From Klebsormidium nitens (taxonomy: Eukaryota; Streptophyta; Klebsormidiophyceae; Klebsormidiales; Klebsormidiaceae), in the NCBI GenBank assembly GCA_000708835.1, contig DF236951.1, positions 434,101 to 498,100 of the forward strand: a stretch of 64,000 bases of DNA, in the 5' to 3' direction. Shown piece after piece: positions 11,559-26,500 of the stretch; position 1 is the stretch's first letter, and each line of letters begins with the position of its first letter. The translations under genes and the position numbers were made by a program. Under the pieces are notes generated by a model, which saw nothing but the letters and a program-made list of their open reading frames with translations, did not search any database and was not told where the DNA came from.

Positions 11559-14500
11559 CTGCGGTAAGCGGAAGGCAGGCTCGAAGCGTCAGAGGAGTTT
11601 GGAGCTCTGTATGTTCGTCTCAACCGCTAGAACTTACGTGTTTGTTCGTAGGCCTAAAGACTGACAACATCAAACGGCGTTAAGGGTCCTGGAAGAAAGC
11701 CTCGCGATTTTAATATCAGGTACACTGAAAGCCATCTGTGATGGTATCAATTTTTTTTCCAGAATCCAATGGAATCGGCTCCAGAGCGACAGAGTCCTTC
11801 CCCCTCTGCCGCATCATCAACTTCAAAGTTGACAATCTTAGCTTAATTCTATTTTATTCTCAATGCGCTTTCAAAAGTACATGACATACCCCATCCAAGG
11901 AACGCTTTTTCAGGCGTGAGTTTCGTAGGCTTGACTGGGCACTTTGTCTCTGGTTTTCGCGGTCAATTCAAATCGAGTATCCACTAGTATTTTCCAACCC
12001 ACTCTTCCTTCAGATCCCGTCTGCATTCCAGATCCCATCTCAATCCTCAGCCCACAGACACCGAGCCTATTCCCACCTGTGTCAATCGCCTTGCAATTGT
12101 GCACCGCGTACAGCAGCTTGGCCCGCAGCACCGCCTCGCTCGAGTAGTTGGGCAGATCCAGTGTGAAAAAGCACGTGTGGGACTGGGGCAGGTGTGAATC
12201 GGCCCGGTTAGCGTCCAGCTGGAGCGTGAACTCGAGGCTGCTGCTGTGGGGCGGCAGCCGGCCGCGGCCCCACGCGAAGGAGAGGAACTTGACGCGGTCC
12301 TCGTTGGTCAGGCTCTCCATCACGTTCCAGAACCAGATCGCCACCTGTCAAGACGGGTTACGGGCTTTAGGCTCCCGCAATAGTAGCGTTGAATTTGAGG
12401 TTAAGATACTGCTTTTCGGGTCTACCGTGAAGACAAGGAACTTGACGCGGTCCTCGTTGGTCAGGCTCTCCATCACATTCCAGAACCAAACCGCCACCTG
12501 TGCAATGCTCTTGAGGTTTTAGAAGGTTGAGAGAAATAATGAGTTAGCTAAAACATGGCTCGAAGCTAACTTGTGCAGGCTTTTTGTTTTCAGAATTTAG
12601 CCCTGGGATCGATGGAAGAGCTGGTGAATGTTTCAGCTTACACGTCTCTTTATGCGGAGCTTCGTGCATACGATTCACAGCACCGCACAGCGTTGAAAAT
12701 AAGAAAGAAAAGAAGAAGAGGAGAAAGAAGGAAGTACTGAGCAGATGTAAGCCCGACGTTCCAATAGAAGGTAGAAAGCGCAAGGACAGCTTTAGACTGG
12801 GGCAAAGAGATGCTCCCCTGTTCATCCGATCTTTCTTGCCAATAAACCGCCACGGTACCCACCTTGTTCTTCTCCCCCCCCGGCATGTTGTACCGCGTCT
12901 TCTTCTTGAGCAGCTTGACGTCGATCTCGGGCCGTCCGCAGATCCGACGCTCCAGCTCGCGCCACGTCAGGATCGGCAGCAGCAGGCCCGGTCCGGACCG
13001 GCAGAACCCCTCGCGCATCGCGGCGATCTGGAGCGTCACCTCGTGCAGCCTATAGTTGAGTGCCAGCTGGCAGTAGCGCTCGCGGTCCTCGAACGCGACG
13101 GCGGTCGCGCGGCCGTTCGGGATGAGCTGCACGGGGTTTGAAATTGAGGGTTTGAGGAACGGGTTTAGCATAACCTTTCATAACCCTGACGAAATGGTGG
13201 TGAGAGTAAGCGGAGGAATGTTGTAATCTGTTTCAGAAAGGTGAAATGGAGCAACCAAGGAGACCGAGGCTCTCAAGAAGATGCCTGTAACCCCCTGTCC
13301 CAATGTTGGCAAAATACAAAAGGAGAATAGTGTTGCCAGCAAGCCTTTCCAGAGTGCTATACCAATATCAAGAATAGTGGCTGGTCTCCTGTTTTCCCCC
13401 ACATATGCAACTTTAAAACTGCGAAAATAAATCCAATCACAAAGAGCAACCAAAGCGCCCCTCAAAACGTTTTGTCGACCACATTCTTCCCACCTCAACC
13501 GTCTTGCTGTCCGACGTGGCGACCATGTACTTGACGCCCCCCTCCGTCTGTCGGACCTGCGCCCAGGCTTTGGCGTCCGCATGCGTCCGGTAAAACTCCA
13601 GGATTCGGACGAACCGCTCGTCCACGCCCGCGAGATCGCGCACGGTCGGGTGTTCCCCGATCAGCTGCTTCCACACAAACGCCGAGAAGTCGAGCTCCAT
13701 GCTGCTGCCCGTGCGCATCGAAGCGCCCATCAGCGTGCCGATGAAACGGTACCTGGGGGAGCAGCGGGAGCGTTACAGCGGGATATCGCGGGCCCGATCA
13801 CATGCCAATGACACAGCACTCGGGGGGAAACCGTGAGGGCTTCCCTGGTTACGGTCATGTGTGACATGCTACTTTTACAGCTTGTGCGTTCTAAGTTGCC
13901 GGCGACAACGAACCACAGAGAGTACCAAAAGCGTCGGAAAATTCAACACTGCTGAAAAGAATCTGTACGGTCTATCCACGAGCGCCCATAAACAGTCTTG
14001 CGAAAGACAGTAAGAGCATCCCAAAGTTTGGAAACGCTGGATGTGCTAGCTGCTCTGCAGATTGATCAGGTAATCCTCCAAACTCAAAGCACACCAACAA
14101 TCAAACCACAGAGAGGAGGAATTTGCAACATCTTTGATTATTCGAACGCCCGCACCTCCTCATGTGCTCCCAGCTGGTGCAGGCTGGGTTAGGGACCCAG
14201 GTGTCGCGATTGAAGCCGACGTTGTTCCGTCCGTTGGGGCACTGGATGAAGAGCGGAAGCGCATCGCTCTGCAGCTCCGCGCACGCATCGTGCAGCGACT
14301 CGCGGAACAGTCCGCCGTGGTCGGTTCCGCCCTCTCCTTCGAAGCTGCAACCGAGCGGAACGGATCAGAGACTGAGCGGAAGATGAAAACAAGCGGGAAA
14401 CAGAGACTGAAGACTTTGGCACACTCTTTTGGTGATTAAGGGTGCGCGTTTTGTCACCTGATTGTAATTAAAACTTTACGGAAGATTATGACTGGCCCAA

Positions 14501-17500
14501 TGGTCGTCAAAGTCAAAAGGGGAGGCTTATCCAACAATTTTCTGCAAAAGCCCTGAAACGGTCTCCTTCCATGCGGGCAAACGCGTTTCCAGCCAGGACA
14601 GAGAGCTAGGAAGAAACTGACATTCGCACAGATAAAATCGCAGGGAATTGATCAGCAGATTGCGTCAGCACTTCGTCAGTCTTACCTGACCAGCCACGAC
14701 ACCAGCCCCGTCCCTTTCGCCTGCGTCCTCCTCAGCGAGTGCCGCTCCAGCCCCGCAAACAGCTGCCCAAAGACCGAGTTGTTCCCGTCCTTTGGCCCCG
14801 GTTTGCTGTTCGCCGCCGTAGCGTGCGCCCGGTTTACGACAACCGACGGCACGTCCCCGTCTTCGTGCATGAGCGCGACGCCCCGGTCGATCATCTGCGC
14901 CTTCGTCTCGGGGAAAAGCGGACCCTTGGAAGTCGCCAAGCGGTGGGCGGTGCTTGCGGGATCCCCCACCAGTCGCAGATCGATCAGCGGCAGAACCGGC
15001 TTCGCCATGCGGTTCAGCATCTTGAGCACGACGAACCGGTCCCGGAGCGCGGTGCGCGAGCGGCGACTCAGCAGCATCAGCTGCGACTCCGCGCTGACCT
15101 GCCTGGTCGCCGCGGCCGTCGTCGCCGGCCCGGGCTGCACCTCCTTGTCCGCGATTTCCGGCGCGCCGGACGGGGCACGTGCCAGGACGGATTCGGACAG
15201 GTCCTCCTCTCCCTCACTCCCAAACAAGTCGTCCGGCTTCAGAAGCATTGGGGTTACCCCCCGAAGGGCCGCCCGTTCACACACGTACAGAACCAGCTGG
15301 GCGTCCATTGCGAGCGACCAGTGTTCATTCTCCCACCCACTGCCCGGTGTAACTAGACTGCGGCGAGACTCGCCGGACCCCCCGCGCTGCCGTTCGTGGG
15401 TGTGAATGTCCTCCGCGACTTTCGAGAGCCGCGCCGCGGCCGCTCGAAGCGTGCTCGCGGCCGCGGCCGCGGACGGAGGCAGCGCGAGCGGGGACAGCAG
15501 GTTGGAGTTGCTGGACGAGCTGCCCTCTCCCGCTTTGGGGGGCCGGCCGTCGCGCGAAACGCCCCCCCCGGCGGAGTAGCGCGCGCTCGGGACCCGGCTG
15601 TTGGCGCGCCCCTCGGCCTCGCGCGCGCGCTCCTCCTCGACCACGTGCGGGTTGTTCACGAGCCACGACGCGGCCGCGCTGACGTCATTCCCGGCAATGG
15701 CCAGCGCCTTCTCCGCTGCCGCGAGGGGGTACCCTAGAGCTGCCAGCTGGCGCGCTGCGTGCTCGATCCCCGGGTCCATTCCCCGCCTCCTGTGCCGGCG
15801 CAAACCCCCGCTGCTCCCGGGCTCGGAGTTCGCTTCCGACTGCCCGGCTGTTTGTCCCCCGGGCGCGATGTGGGCGAAGGTATGGCTGGCAGACGCGATT
15901 CGGACGGCGCCAAGAACAGACCCCCCGGCCGCGAAAACGACCCCCGACGGAATGTCGTGGAAGACCTTCGCCATAATTTCGTCGTTCTTGGAGAAGCGCA
16001 GCGTCCCGTCGTCGGAGTCGAAGTGAACCCCGATCCTGTCCCCAGTTGTGAACGGCTTCAGCGAGGGGTGCTTCTGCCACTCGCCCTTGACCTTCATCCG
16101 CCCCGTCTGCGCGAACAGGCCCCAGGCCTCCCCGTGGTCGCCCAAATAAGTATTCACATCGACCCCGTAAGCGGCGACCCCGACCAGGCACTGATCATTC
16201 CCGACCACCTCAAACTCGATGCTGTACAGTCCAGTCCCGTGCCGCATCTCGCTACTGCACAGAACCGTCGTCTGCCCCCCAAACAACACTCCTTTGAAAC
16301 CCCCGTTGATATAGTCGGTCAGCTCACAGCCCCGTCCAGCCTGCGTCGGATCAAAGAACACTTCCACCGATTGCGTGGTCAGCGCCTGGGTTCCGGCCCG
16401 CCCCTCGAGGATCGCGACGAACCAGTCCGGTAACGGTTCCATCTTCCACATGGATTCCAGGAGCTCCACCAACCGGTTGTAGCTCTGCAGCCAGTCGGGG
16501 CGCGGGAGGGAGGCCAGCGTGATACCCAGTTGGCCGTCGGCGGTCTTCGGGTCCAGCGGAGTGTTGCGGTGCTCCAGAATGGAGCACAGCTCAACCAAGG
16601 CCTGTCATCCGAATCTTGGTTAGCTTACGTTTGTCACTGGAGCCAGCTCATTGTGAGTGGCCATTCCGTGGGAGTAAGGGTCTTTTTAACGAGCGTCAGT
16701 TGACGGCAAAATTTACAAAGGATCTGACCATCTGGCATCGACATTATGTAGTTTGAAGGCGTCATTATGGCTGCGAGGAAGAGGCTGGCTACTTTGGATC
16801 ACGGAAAGGCTCCGTCGAAACAGCCAGAGGGTAAAGAAATAAATGATGATGTGCACCCTCTAAAAGCGCGAATAGTTTTGCAAAGCGATTGCTTTCAAGC
16901 TTGGGGAGTAGGAAACCAAAATTGAACATGAGTCACGGCTTTCTGACCTCACAACTCACAACCAGATTACAGCAACGTTTGATCAGAACTCAAGCACCTT
17001 TCAGCAGCACAGCTACGCAGCCCCCAACGAGATGACCAGAAAAGCAGCGGTACTTGCCATAGTCACATCAAGCACACCTCAACAGAACCGACGTCATCAT
17101 CTTTTTCGAGGTGCGGTTTCCAAGCAGCCCGCGTTCGCCCCTGGCCTCACCTGGAGGTACGGCGAGAAGAGCACGCGGCTCTTGCCCACGTTCTTGCGCT
17201 CCATCTCGTGCTGCTTCAGCATCGCCCGGTACATCAGCCGCACGGCCCTCTGCGTCCCCTCGGACGGCGCCAGCGTGTCGCCCTTCTCCGCCCAGTTGAC
17301 CCCCTCGGACAGAGTGCGCGCGAGCGCGCGCAAGAGTCGCGTGCGGCACGGGATCGGGAGGCTCGGTAGCGCGCAAACCACGGCCTCGAGCAGCGATGAA
17401 GTGCCCGGGGGGACCCCCCGGGCCGAGATGACGCCCAGGACTGACGTCACCAGCCACTCGACATAGCCCACGTGGACCGCGCCCGCGGCCGCGGCGTCGG

Positions 17501-20500
17501 CCTCGCTCAAACCCGCCAAACCCTTGCCGCTCTCGTCGGCCGTCGGGCGCACCACGAACTTGTACCCGTACGCGGTCTCGCTGTCGTCGCTGACGAACTC
17601 CAAGTGGAACGTGTTTTTCGGGATTTGTAACTCCTGCTCCCAGCACGGACCGTTCATCCAGTCGGAGAAGATCTGGCCGTTGATCCGCAGCTCGTCGGAG
17701 TTCCGCTCCACGGAGCACTTTCCGTCGAAGTGAACGGACAGCCCGGTCGCGCCATTCAACGTCACGTTCTCCAACCCCCGCTCGTTGTCCGTATACTCGT
17801 GCAGCGACTCAAAGGTCACCATCTTGATCGGCTGCGCGGCCGCGGCCGCGGTCGGCGCCCCGATCGCCTCCACGGTAAACGCGTAGCCCCACTTTTTGGG
17901 TCCCCGGGAATCCGTTTTGATCTTGTAGTAGAACGAGCTCCCGTTGATGATGAGCGGTTCCGACCACATAGGAGCTGCGGGCTCGTTTCCTTCCGCTTTG
18001 CCCGAGTTGTAGTCTTTGAAGCACACGCGCAGCGGCGGGGTCGCCCTCCTGAGGCTGGCGGAGTCCTTGAAAAAGGCGAGCACGTCGGCGCCGGTGTTGC
18101 AACGCGAGTTGAAAGTGACGCGCAGATGCTGGGCGCCCAGAATGCGGACCTGCGGACACAGGCCAGCGGGATCAGTCTTATACTACACACCGAAAATTTG
18201 CGACGGTATTTATTGCTACAGGTTAAACGAGCTTTGTGAAAAGGTCACCGTATCGTCTGGGTCCATTTTGCGGGACAGCCGTCTGAAGTGCGGATTCTCC
18301 AGGGAGACGGGACGCCGGAAGTAACTTCAAATCCAGGCGGCGGAATAGGAGTCAAAAATCAGCCGCGTTTGATCGAAGGTTGAGATAGAAGACCTTGTTG
18401 TACGAGTCCTTCACACTGACGGGCCTCTATGACTTTGAATTGGCTGTCAATCCAGAAATTCAGAATGAGCAGAAGTGCTGAGGAATTATTCCTGGAAAGA
18501 AATCAAACATCCACGTCAGAAGAAATTTCCATTGGTGATTCAAGTGGTCTTGCAACTTCCCTATAAACCTGAAAGTTGCTGCTGGGCCAGATAACCTGGA
18601 AGGAGGCGTAAACTGAACGGCGGTCCTGAGTACCACACTGCTGAACATCTTAATTATCCAACCTGGAGTCTGCGTCTTGCTTCTGAGAATCCTCTGTTCT
18701 GACTCTTCCCAGCTGCACGCTCATCGACTTCCTTCCCAGGAACTTTGGCAAATATTCCTTAGAACCTCCCTTCAATATTGATCAGGATGTTGTGAGTTCA
18801 ACTTGCTTCCAGAAAAGTGAACTTTTCCCTACTGCAACCAACAACTGGAAGCCAAACTCGGCCTTCCCACCTTTCGAATGACCCGCTGGGCCGCCTCGTA
18901 CGGATGCTGCGACTCGATCGTCACAGAGTTCACCGCGGGCGCGTGCGCGACGCCCCCGCTCTCCACAATCTTCTGCAGACTCCGTTCGCACACCCGGCTC
19001 AGCTCCTTGAGAGTCGCGTCCGCTTGACTTGACCCCAGAGTCGGGTCCCCGCTCAGGCTCTGCAAGCTGCCAAACGCCTGGCCCCGCTTCTGGGCCCACG
19101 CGGTAAACAGCCGGTTAAGGGTTCGGGTTAGCTGCTTGGGCGACGCAGCCGCGGCGAGGTCGCGCACGCGCGGCCGCTGCTTCGAGTCCGCCGAGAAGAA
19201 CATGGGGCGCGTCACCGCGAGCAGCTCCGTGACGGTCAGCTTTCCGGCGGATTCCGGCTCCGCCTCGAGGTAGCGGAGCAGGGCGAGGCGCGAGTAGTAG
19301 ACGAAGAGCGCGTCCTCCGCGGCCGCGACTTCGACCGCGGCCTGCAGCGGGTCGCGCACCGCCAGCTGCTTGTTGGCATACGCGGCGTCCACCCAGCTGG
19401 CCTTCTCCGCTTTTGGGTCGCCCTTTGACACCCCCCCGGACTCGGAACCGCTCCCGTTACTGCTGCGGCGCGCGTGCCTCTCTTCCTCGTCGTGAGTGTG
19501 AAGCGCGCCGAGTTTCTCAAACGCGGGGGGATCTTGTAACCACTCCGCGAGTTCCGCGTCCCCGCTTTGGGGGGATGCAACGCTACTACTGGACCGCCTC
19601 CGCCGTCCCCCTATTTTCTGGTCCTCCTCTTTCCGCCCCTGACTCGTCAACCACTGCGCGGCCTCGCCAAGATTCCCGCCAGCTTTGATCACGGCCCGCT
19701 TGCAGAGGTCTTCCGCAAAGCCGACGTCACACAGGTCGTCAGCCATGCGGTTCACCTCGTCGAGGGCGTTCGGGAGCGGCGACGCGCGCAGACTGAGCGC
19801 GAGCGTTTTGGCCGCCAGCTCATCGACCGTCAGCTCAAGCGGCACGTCGGTCAGCTGCGACGCGGCCGCGACCAGTATGGGGAGGACACGTGGGTCTTTC
19901 AGGAGGCACTCCCGCTCGGTCGACGTGGCGAGCAGCTCGTAGAACGCCTTCATCATGCGCGCGCGCATCACGTGCGCGCCCAAAGGAAGCGCGCCCAAAT
20001 CGAAGCCCTCCGAGTGCAGCGCTGCGGACTTCACCCACGCCTCGAGGAAGATCGACGGCAGGCGTGCCGCCACCTGGCTCCAAGAGACCTCCTTTCCCTG
20101 CTCTCCCGCCAGCGCCTTGGGCCGGACGATCTCCCCGGGGGGCTTGTTCGCCTGGGCCACGCAACCCCCCAGCATGAGGACGGCCGGGAGGGCCACCGCA
20201 GGCGGCTCAGGAACCACTTCCTGCGTGCTTTCCAGGTCGGTGCGGGGCAGTTCTTGCCAGGAAGTGGCCCGGCTCGGATCCCCGATCGTGCCGTATCTAA
20301 CGAAGACCAGCCCCGCTGACGCAGGCAAAGCGCTCAGCAGCACCCCGTGCGGTCGAACCGGAAGAGTGGTCGGTGGAGGAGAACCGGGAGAAGGGCTCGG
20401 GTGGACCATAGCATGGGAAGCATGCGGACCTCGCCGCCCGGGGGCATGAACCGAGGACAGGCTCTCTTTGAGCAGGGCGATGCTCTGCGCGTGCCACTGC

Positions 20501-23500
20501 TGCCCGGTCGCAAAGAGCGTCGAAAGCGGGCATGAAACTTCCTCCCCCTCGGAAACCAGGCGCATCAGCCCCTCGGGGTACTCGAACGTTTCCAACGAGT
20601 ACGTCCGGCACTCCCCGGTCGACATGTAACTAGGCTGGGCGTTTTGGTCGGGGGACGTGGGCCGGGAGGCGGTCGGGGTCCCGGTCCCCGACCGCACGCC
20701 GACGACGATCGCGTTCAATAGCGTTTGGAGCTCCTGCTCGGCACGTGCCCCGTACAGAGTGACCAGCCCGCGGTCGGTGTCCGCCGGAAGGCTCTCCTTT
20801 CCGGTGCGCCACCAGAAGGAGACGCAGTCATAAGTGCCCGGTTGGCCGGACCCGTTCGCCCCGGGCAGGGGGGGCAGGAGCTGCTGGATCGACGCCTGGA
20901 GGGCGCGCCCGATGACGGGCGCCCACATCGGACGGTCCAGAAGCTCCCGGAGGAGCGCGAGCAGCCCGGAGCGAACCGCGAGGCTACACGTGTCCACGGA
21001 GACGACGCCCGGGAAGTCGGCGCCGAGATTGATTGGATGCAGTAGCCGCGCCTCAGGAGAGTTCTCCGCGGTGATCTGGAGAATCTCATCCACGATCCGC
21101 TTGAGGTCTTCCTCCCCCAGTCCGTCCCACCGGCCGAGAACCACGGTCAGCAGCCGTAACCCCTCTAACCGCAACCCGTCGCCGCACTGCAACGTCGCGA
21201 CGACGCGCAGGAGCAGCGACAGCCACTTGGGCGCGTAGAGGTGACGTAAGCTGACGCTCTTGGGGTGACAGCTGGCGCAGATTGCGGAGAGGAGCGACTT
21301 GAGCGTTGCGCGGCTGTCGCCGATTGGGCCCGCCGCGGTGACCCCCCAGCAGCGGATTCCGTGCACGCGGGTGTCGATTCCGCGCCCGATCGTGCTCTTG
21401 ATGTTGATCTGGATCACGCGCATCCCCTCCATGGGCTGCGTCACTAGGTCCGCTTGGATGACGCGGCCGCCGGCTTCGAAGCTGCGGAGCGGAGCAGAGA
21501 GGTTTTAGAGAGGTTTTAGACGGGAGAGCTGGGCGGAAAGAGGATGACGGGGCGGCCCGCGTCGAAACTGCGGAATGGAGCTGAGGAGTTTTAGAGAGTC
21601 TTTGCACGAGAGGCCTGAGAGAGCTTTGGAAAGACTATTTGGTAAACGCAGACGAACGTTCACGGAAAAGGGTCTTCGGCCAATTGTGACGGCTTTGTCG
21701 ATTGGATGCCCGCGGATAAGCTCTTTCGTTCTTTCGTGGTCGTTCTATCCAAATTGGGCATATGGTACAAAACTTCCGGTCGTTTTGCGCGTCTACGTTG
21801 TATTTGGCGGTTTGATCTATGATACAGACGTTGAAGCACACTCAGGTCGAAAAGCATCTAAAGACCAAACCCTGAATACTCCGCGCCATCCAGGTCAGAG
21901 GCAATACGAGAAACTACAAGACTGTGAATCAATACAGAACCGCCATGTTAAATCAGCTCCGCCTGAAGAGCACTGCATTCAGCCTTGCAAGCCTTCTTCC
22001 TGCCCTTCTTTACCGAGGAATATTCAAGACCTGTCCAGACGCCACGTGTCTCACCGTCGCTTCGCGAGCCCCGCCAGGCTGACGTCCGCCAGCTGGTGCA
22101 TCGTGGTGCTATCGGACGCTCCTCGTACGATCACGTTGTCCGGACAGTAGCTGACCTCCCGGCAGTCCGCCAGGATCGCGAGCCGCGTCAGCGTGACGCC
22201 CTTTGCCACGTGGAGGCGAATCCAGTGGGTGGCCTCCGGCCCACTGGACTGCCAGTAGTTCTCGGTGCCGGGCTCGAGCAGACTCGCCGCGCTGGAAGGG
22301 TTGGACGACACCTGGGCAGCCGCAATAATCTGGCATGTCAAAGAGGTCTAAGGTAGCGGTACAGGAAGGAGCACGGATTCAAAGAGCAGGTTTGATTTTA
22401 AAATCGTGTGATTGAGCGAAGACTGCCCAAAATTATGTGTTTGGAGCTCAAGGTACCCCTACATTCTGCAGAAAGCATCCATCTCGCTGCTCGAGAAAAA
22501 CCCCAGCATTTCGGCGTGTTGAAATTGTCCACATGCTACCGATCTTCGAGCCGTCAAGCTTTCATTTCCAACCCAGACATCAGTGTGTTTCCTTGACGCC
22601 ACATTCGCGACCTTTCTCGATCTTTTCCGTCCCTTATTTCCAGAATAAACTGCCTACAAATGGATTCCTCTCTGGTTCAGCCCAACGTTTTTTTGCTTCC
22701 ACTGACGTCCCTCTGACGTCCCTTCTCACCTGCACCTTGTCGATGCACACCCGGTCCTGCAGCTGCCCGTCCCCCCGGCCGTCCGCCCCGGGCGCGGACA
22801 CCACCTGCATGCTCGTCGTCCGCGAGCTCAGGCTGCCCTCCCGGGAGCTCTGCCGCTCCTGAAGCGCGCGCGCGAGCGCCGCGTCGGCCTGCTCGCGCGC
22901 GTAGATGATGCACGCGGGGCAGGGGCAGCCCTCGGAGGGGCCGCACACGCCGTCGCATGCGCCGCACGCGCACCCGCCCGCCTCCGTGTAGCTTTGCCCG
23001 CAGTAGAAGCGACCGGCGCCGGCGCCTGGGGGAAAGAACCGGGGGCGTCAGACTGAAGGCTCTTGCATTTCTGGGCGTCAAGGAACGTACCACTTGAGAG
23101 GAAATATTCCTCAGGGCATCGGTAACTAGCAAGTAAGATGATTTGGAAGCCTCTAGGGACGTCTCTTATAACGGCTTGATCGTAAGAATACGTAAGAGAT
23201 CAATTGAGTTACATGTTCAGCAACTTTCACGTCGAAAGGGTTCGAAAATTTGGTCTCGTGTTTCAATCCCACGAACTTAGCCGACTCATTTGACCCCGCA
23301 AGTTCCTCATCCGTGAAAGGCCTTATTAGCTGACGATCTTGCTTAACGAGCGTATTATTATCTGTCAAGGTTATTGTTGGCGCTGGCAGGCTACTTACCG
23401 GTTCCTGGCAGCACTCTGTCCCCATTCCGGTTGACCAGCGGAACCTCCATCGACGTCGTCCGGGACGGAACCAGCACCTGTGCCGGCGCCGCAGGGGCGG

Positions 23501-26500
23501 TTCGCGTCGTCCGAAACCTCGTCGACCGTCGCGCTGTCAGCGCTCGGCTACTGCTTATCCCTATTCCGGTTCCGGTTCCGCCGGCGACCATTCCCCCGCC
23601 ACTGCCACCCATGTTGGTCACCCTCGTGGACGCCCGGTTGCTCGCTCCGGGCCCCAGAAGGTTGACCGTCAACGGAACCGGAACCGGGCTCACGCCGCCC
23701 GGCGGATCCTTCTTCTCGGCGGTCGCAACGCCGCGGATGTTGGTGAGCAGCGCGAGCGCGCCCGCGTGCGCGGTCTCGACGATTTCGGACACGAGGCGCG
23801 GGCTCGCGGACGGTCCGTACAGCCCCAGGTGGAGGATGAGCGCGGCCGCGAGGCGCCAGACCGCCTGCATGGCCTGCTTCGCGGCGGATTCCTCGGACTC
23901 GGCCGCCACCTGCAGGGGGAAATTTGGCCCACCTCTTGTTTCTGTTACAGAATAGACTGTAGACGAGAGGCCTTGAACAAGCTGGTCTAGCATCCAAGGG
24001 AATGACCAGTCAGTTGGTGCAAAACGAACGTCTTTCAAGCCAGCTGTCCTTGTCTGACTGGTTTTGTACCTGAGATTTACCGAGATAGCCAGTCACAGAA
24101 ATGCGTTCTCCTCCAAATGCGTACTCCTTGGGCACAAACATTCATGCCATCCCGAGTTCTACTAACTGTCAATGGTAGAGCGCCGCTTGCAGGCAGGAAA
24201 AATCTCCTCGTCGTCCTTACCTCGTTGAACGCGTTTTCACACGAGAGCGTTGGCGCCAGGCTGCGCTCGGACCAGGCCTGCATGGCCCCAGTGTGAAAAG
24301 CCTCCAGTACGCTGTTCCAGGCGGCGTCCGTAGATGCGTCCGCGGGGGGCGACACGGGGGCGAGCGGCAAGACTAGCTTGTGGAGTGCCTCGCCAAGTTC
24401 GATGGTCGCCAGGAAAGAGAGGTCGGTGGGGTCGTACATAGTGGTCAGGATGTCAATCGCGTGGAGACGCAGGATCGCGGGCGTGTCGGAGGACCTGGCG
24501 AAATGGGAATCGGAACTTCAGGTTTTGGCACTAGGCATGTGCAGAGGAGTGCGATTATCTTCTGTGGTAATCATCCGGGCTGTCGTAGGAGCTCAACCCG
24601 TCGGAAGTTCAAGGGCACGCAGCCTTGCTGTTGTCCTGAAACGGTGAAGACAGCCTTACAATTGCAAAGAAGGGGATTCACGGTGAAGCTGTGGCAATTT
24701 ACTTTGTTCCCACCATCTCGTCTTTGATACCAACTCGCCTTTCGAACCTTCTCAGAAGAAGCCTCTAGAACCACAAGTTGAAGGTTAAGGGCCCCCATGA
24801 CCTCACCGCAAGAAGCCCACCAGTCTTTGCAGGACCTCGTTGTTGATTTGTCTGAGATGGCTAACCGCGCCCGGTTTTCCCCCGCCCACATTTTGCAGGT
24901 AGTGCTGCATCCGCTGCTGGGCGCTGGCCAGTCCGTCCAGGCACCCCGCCCACACCTCCCTGTCGGAGCTGCCCAGCAGCGTCAGCACGGTCTGGAGCCC
25001 GGTCTCCATCTCGCCTGCACCGGGGAAAAGCACTTGAGCGGTTAGGCGAGGCGTCTGAATGCGCGATTATGAGCCTGACGAGGCACGAAGACGGCATGAA
25101 CTCTTTCCTGCTTCTGATCTTGTATGTTGTCAATCACGGTGATGGGCATATATGTAGCGCCAGAAGCGCACTTCTCAGCACTCAAATTGTGCTCGTTGGA
25201 GAAGGGAGCGTTTTGAATGTAGCTCCCGAAATAGACCTTTATATTGACTTCAGAAGATTGCTACTGAACATCGTTGCTTTCTTCTTTGTTGAAGTTTGGT
25301 AGGACTATCGTGCTCGCTCCGAGTCGCCACTTTAAAACTTGGCGAGTCTTCGTGCCCGATCCAGTTCTCAAACCTTGGTACGAAGGTCTTGTTTGGTAAC
25401 CCGCTTCATACCCAGCCACTCTTTGAAGAGCTCTGATTATGTCTGAGATTTGCATTCGTAAACAATCCAAGTTGCTTCGTAGCATTTTTTGCAAAGCAAC
25501 AGCGACGACCAGCAGCGGTGATCTGACTGGCTTACCTATCCTGAGTTCTTGCTTACGGTAGTGGAGCTCAACCTCAGCCACGGGGACCTCGGAGTAGAGA
25601 AAGGCCTTTGCTTCAGCCATCGCTTGCTCGACCGTCGTCATCGACGAGCGGGCCTGCATTGGAAACGTGTCAGCAACTAGAAATCTCCGACTGTAAAAGT
25701 TTGGGCTGTCGTGACAACTTCTCTACTGTCGGTGTTTCTGGTCTTTCTCAACAGAGTGCGTTGAGAACTCTTTCTTGTGGGTGTTTAAGGGTTTTTGACG
25801 ACGAATTCTGTGATGGAGCAAACGTGGAACCTCATTCGCACACCAGGGGCCAGACTTGCACCGATTGTCAGGTGCTAAGCCTCACCAGGTGCTTCTGGAT
25901 GTAGAGATGTAGTGCCAATCGCTATTTTGGCATACTAGTGAAGGAAGGAAGCCTTATTTCGTTAGCCCGACGGATCCTTCTCTCTTTTGAACAGATTAAA
26001 AAGCGAGCCCTCAGCACCACTGGGTCGACTTTTACGCAGTACAGAGAGACTAGCAACAAGGACGGAGCAGAGCGGATTCCGGCACCTGCTTCTCCATCCG
26101 GAAGTGGACGGAATGGATCTTGATGAGCTGCAGCACGCTGGTCCACTGTGACTTGGCCTCCTGCTTGGTGCTCTTGTTCAGAATCTTCAGCGCGGCCTTT
26201 CGTAGCCGGTCTGACGCTGGCGGAACAAGAACGGAAGCGGCTGTCAGGTTTCTTGTTGGCCGAACAGGCAAGTAGGAACCAATCTTCCTTTTAGTGCTTT
26301 GACTACGGTGTAAGTCTCACCTGACAGAATGGGGAGACATAATCTGGGAACGAGTCCTAAGAGAAGGTCAGTGTCGGTTCAGCATCGTAGGATGTGCGAC
26401 TGCGCTTCTTTATCTTCTTTGACCATTCCTCCAATATTTCGCTCTTGCACTAGAGCTGCGAAGCCCTAGTAGGAAAATCATGAACACCCTCTCTATGTAA

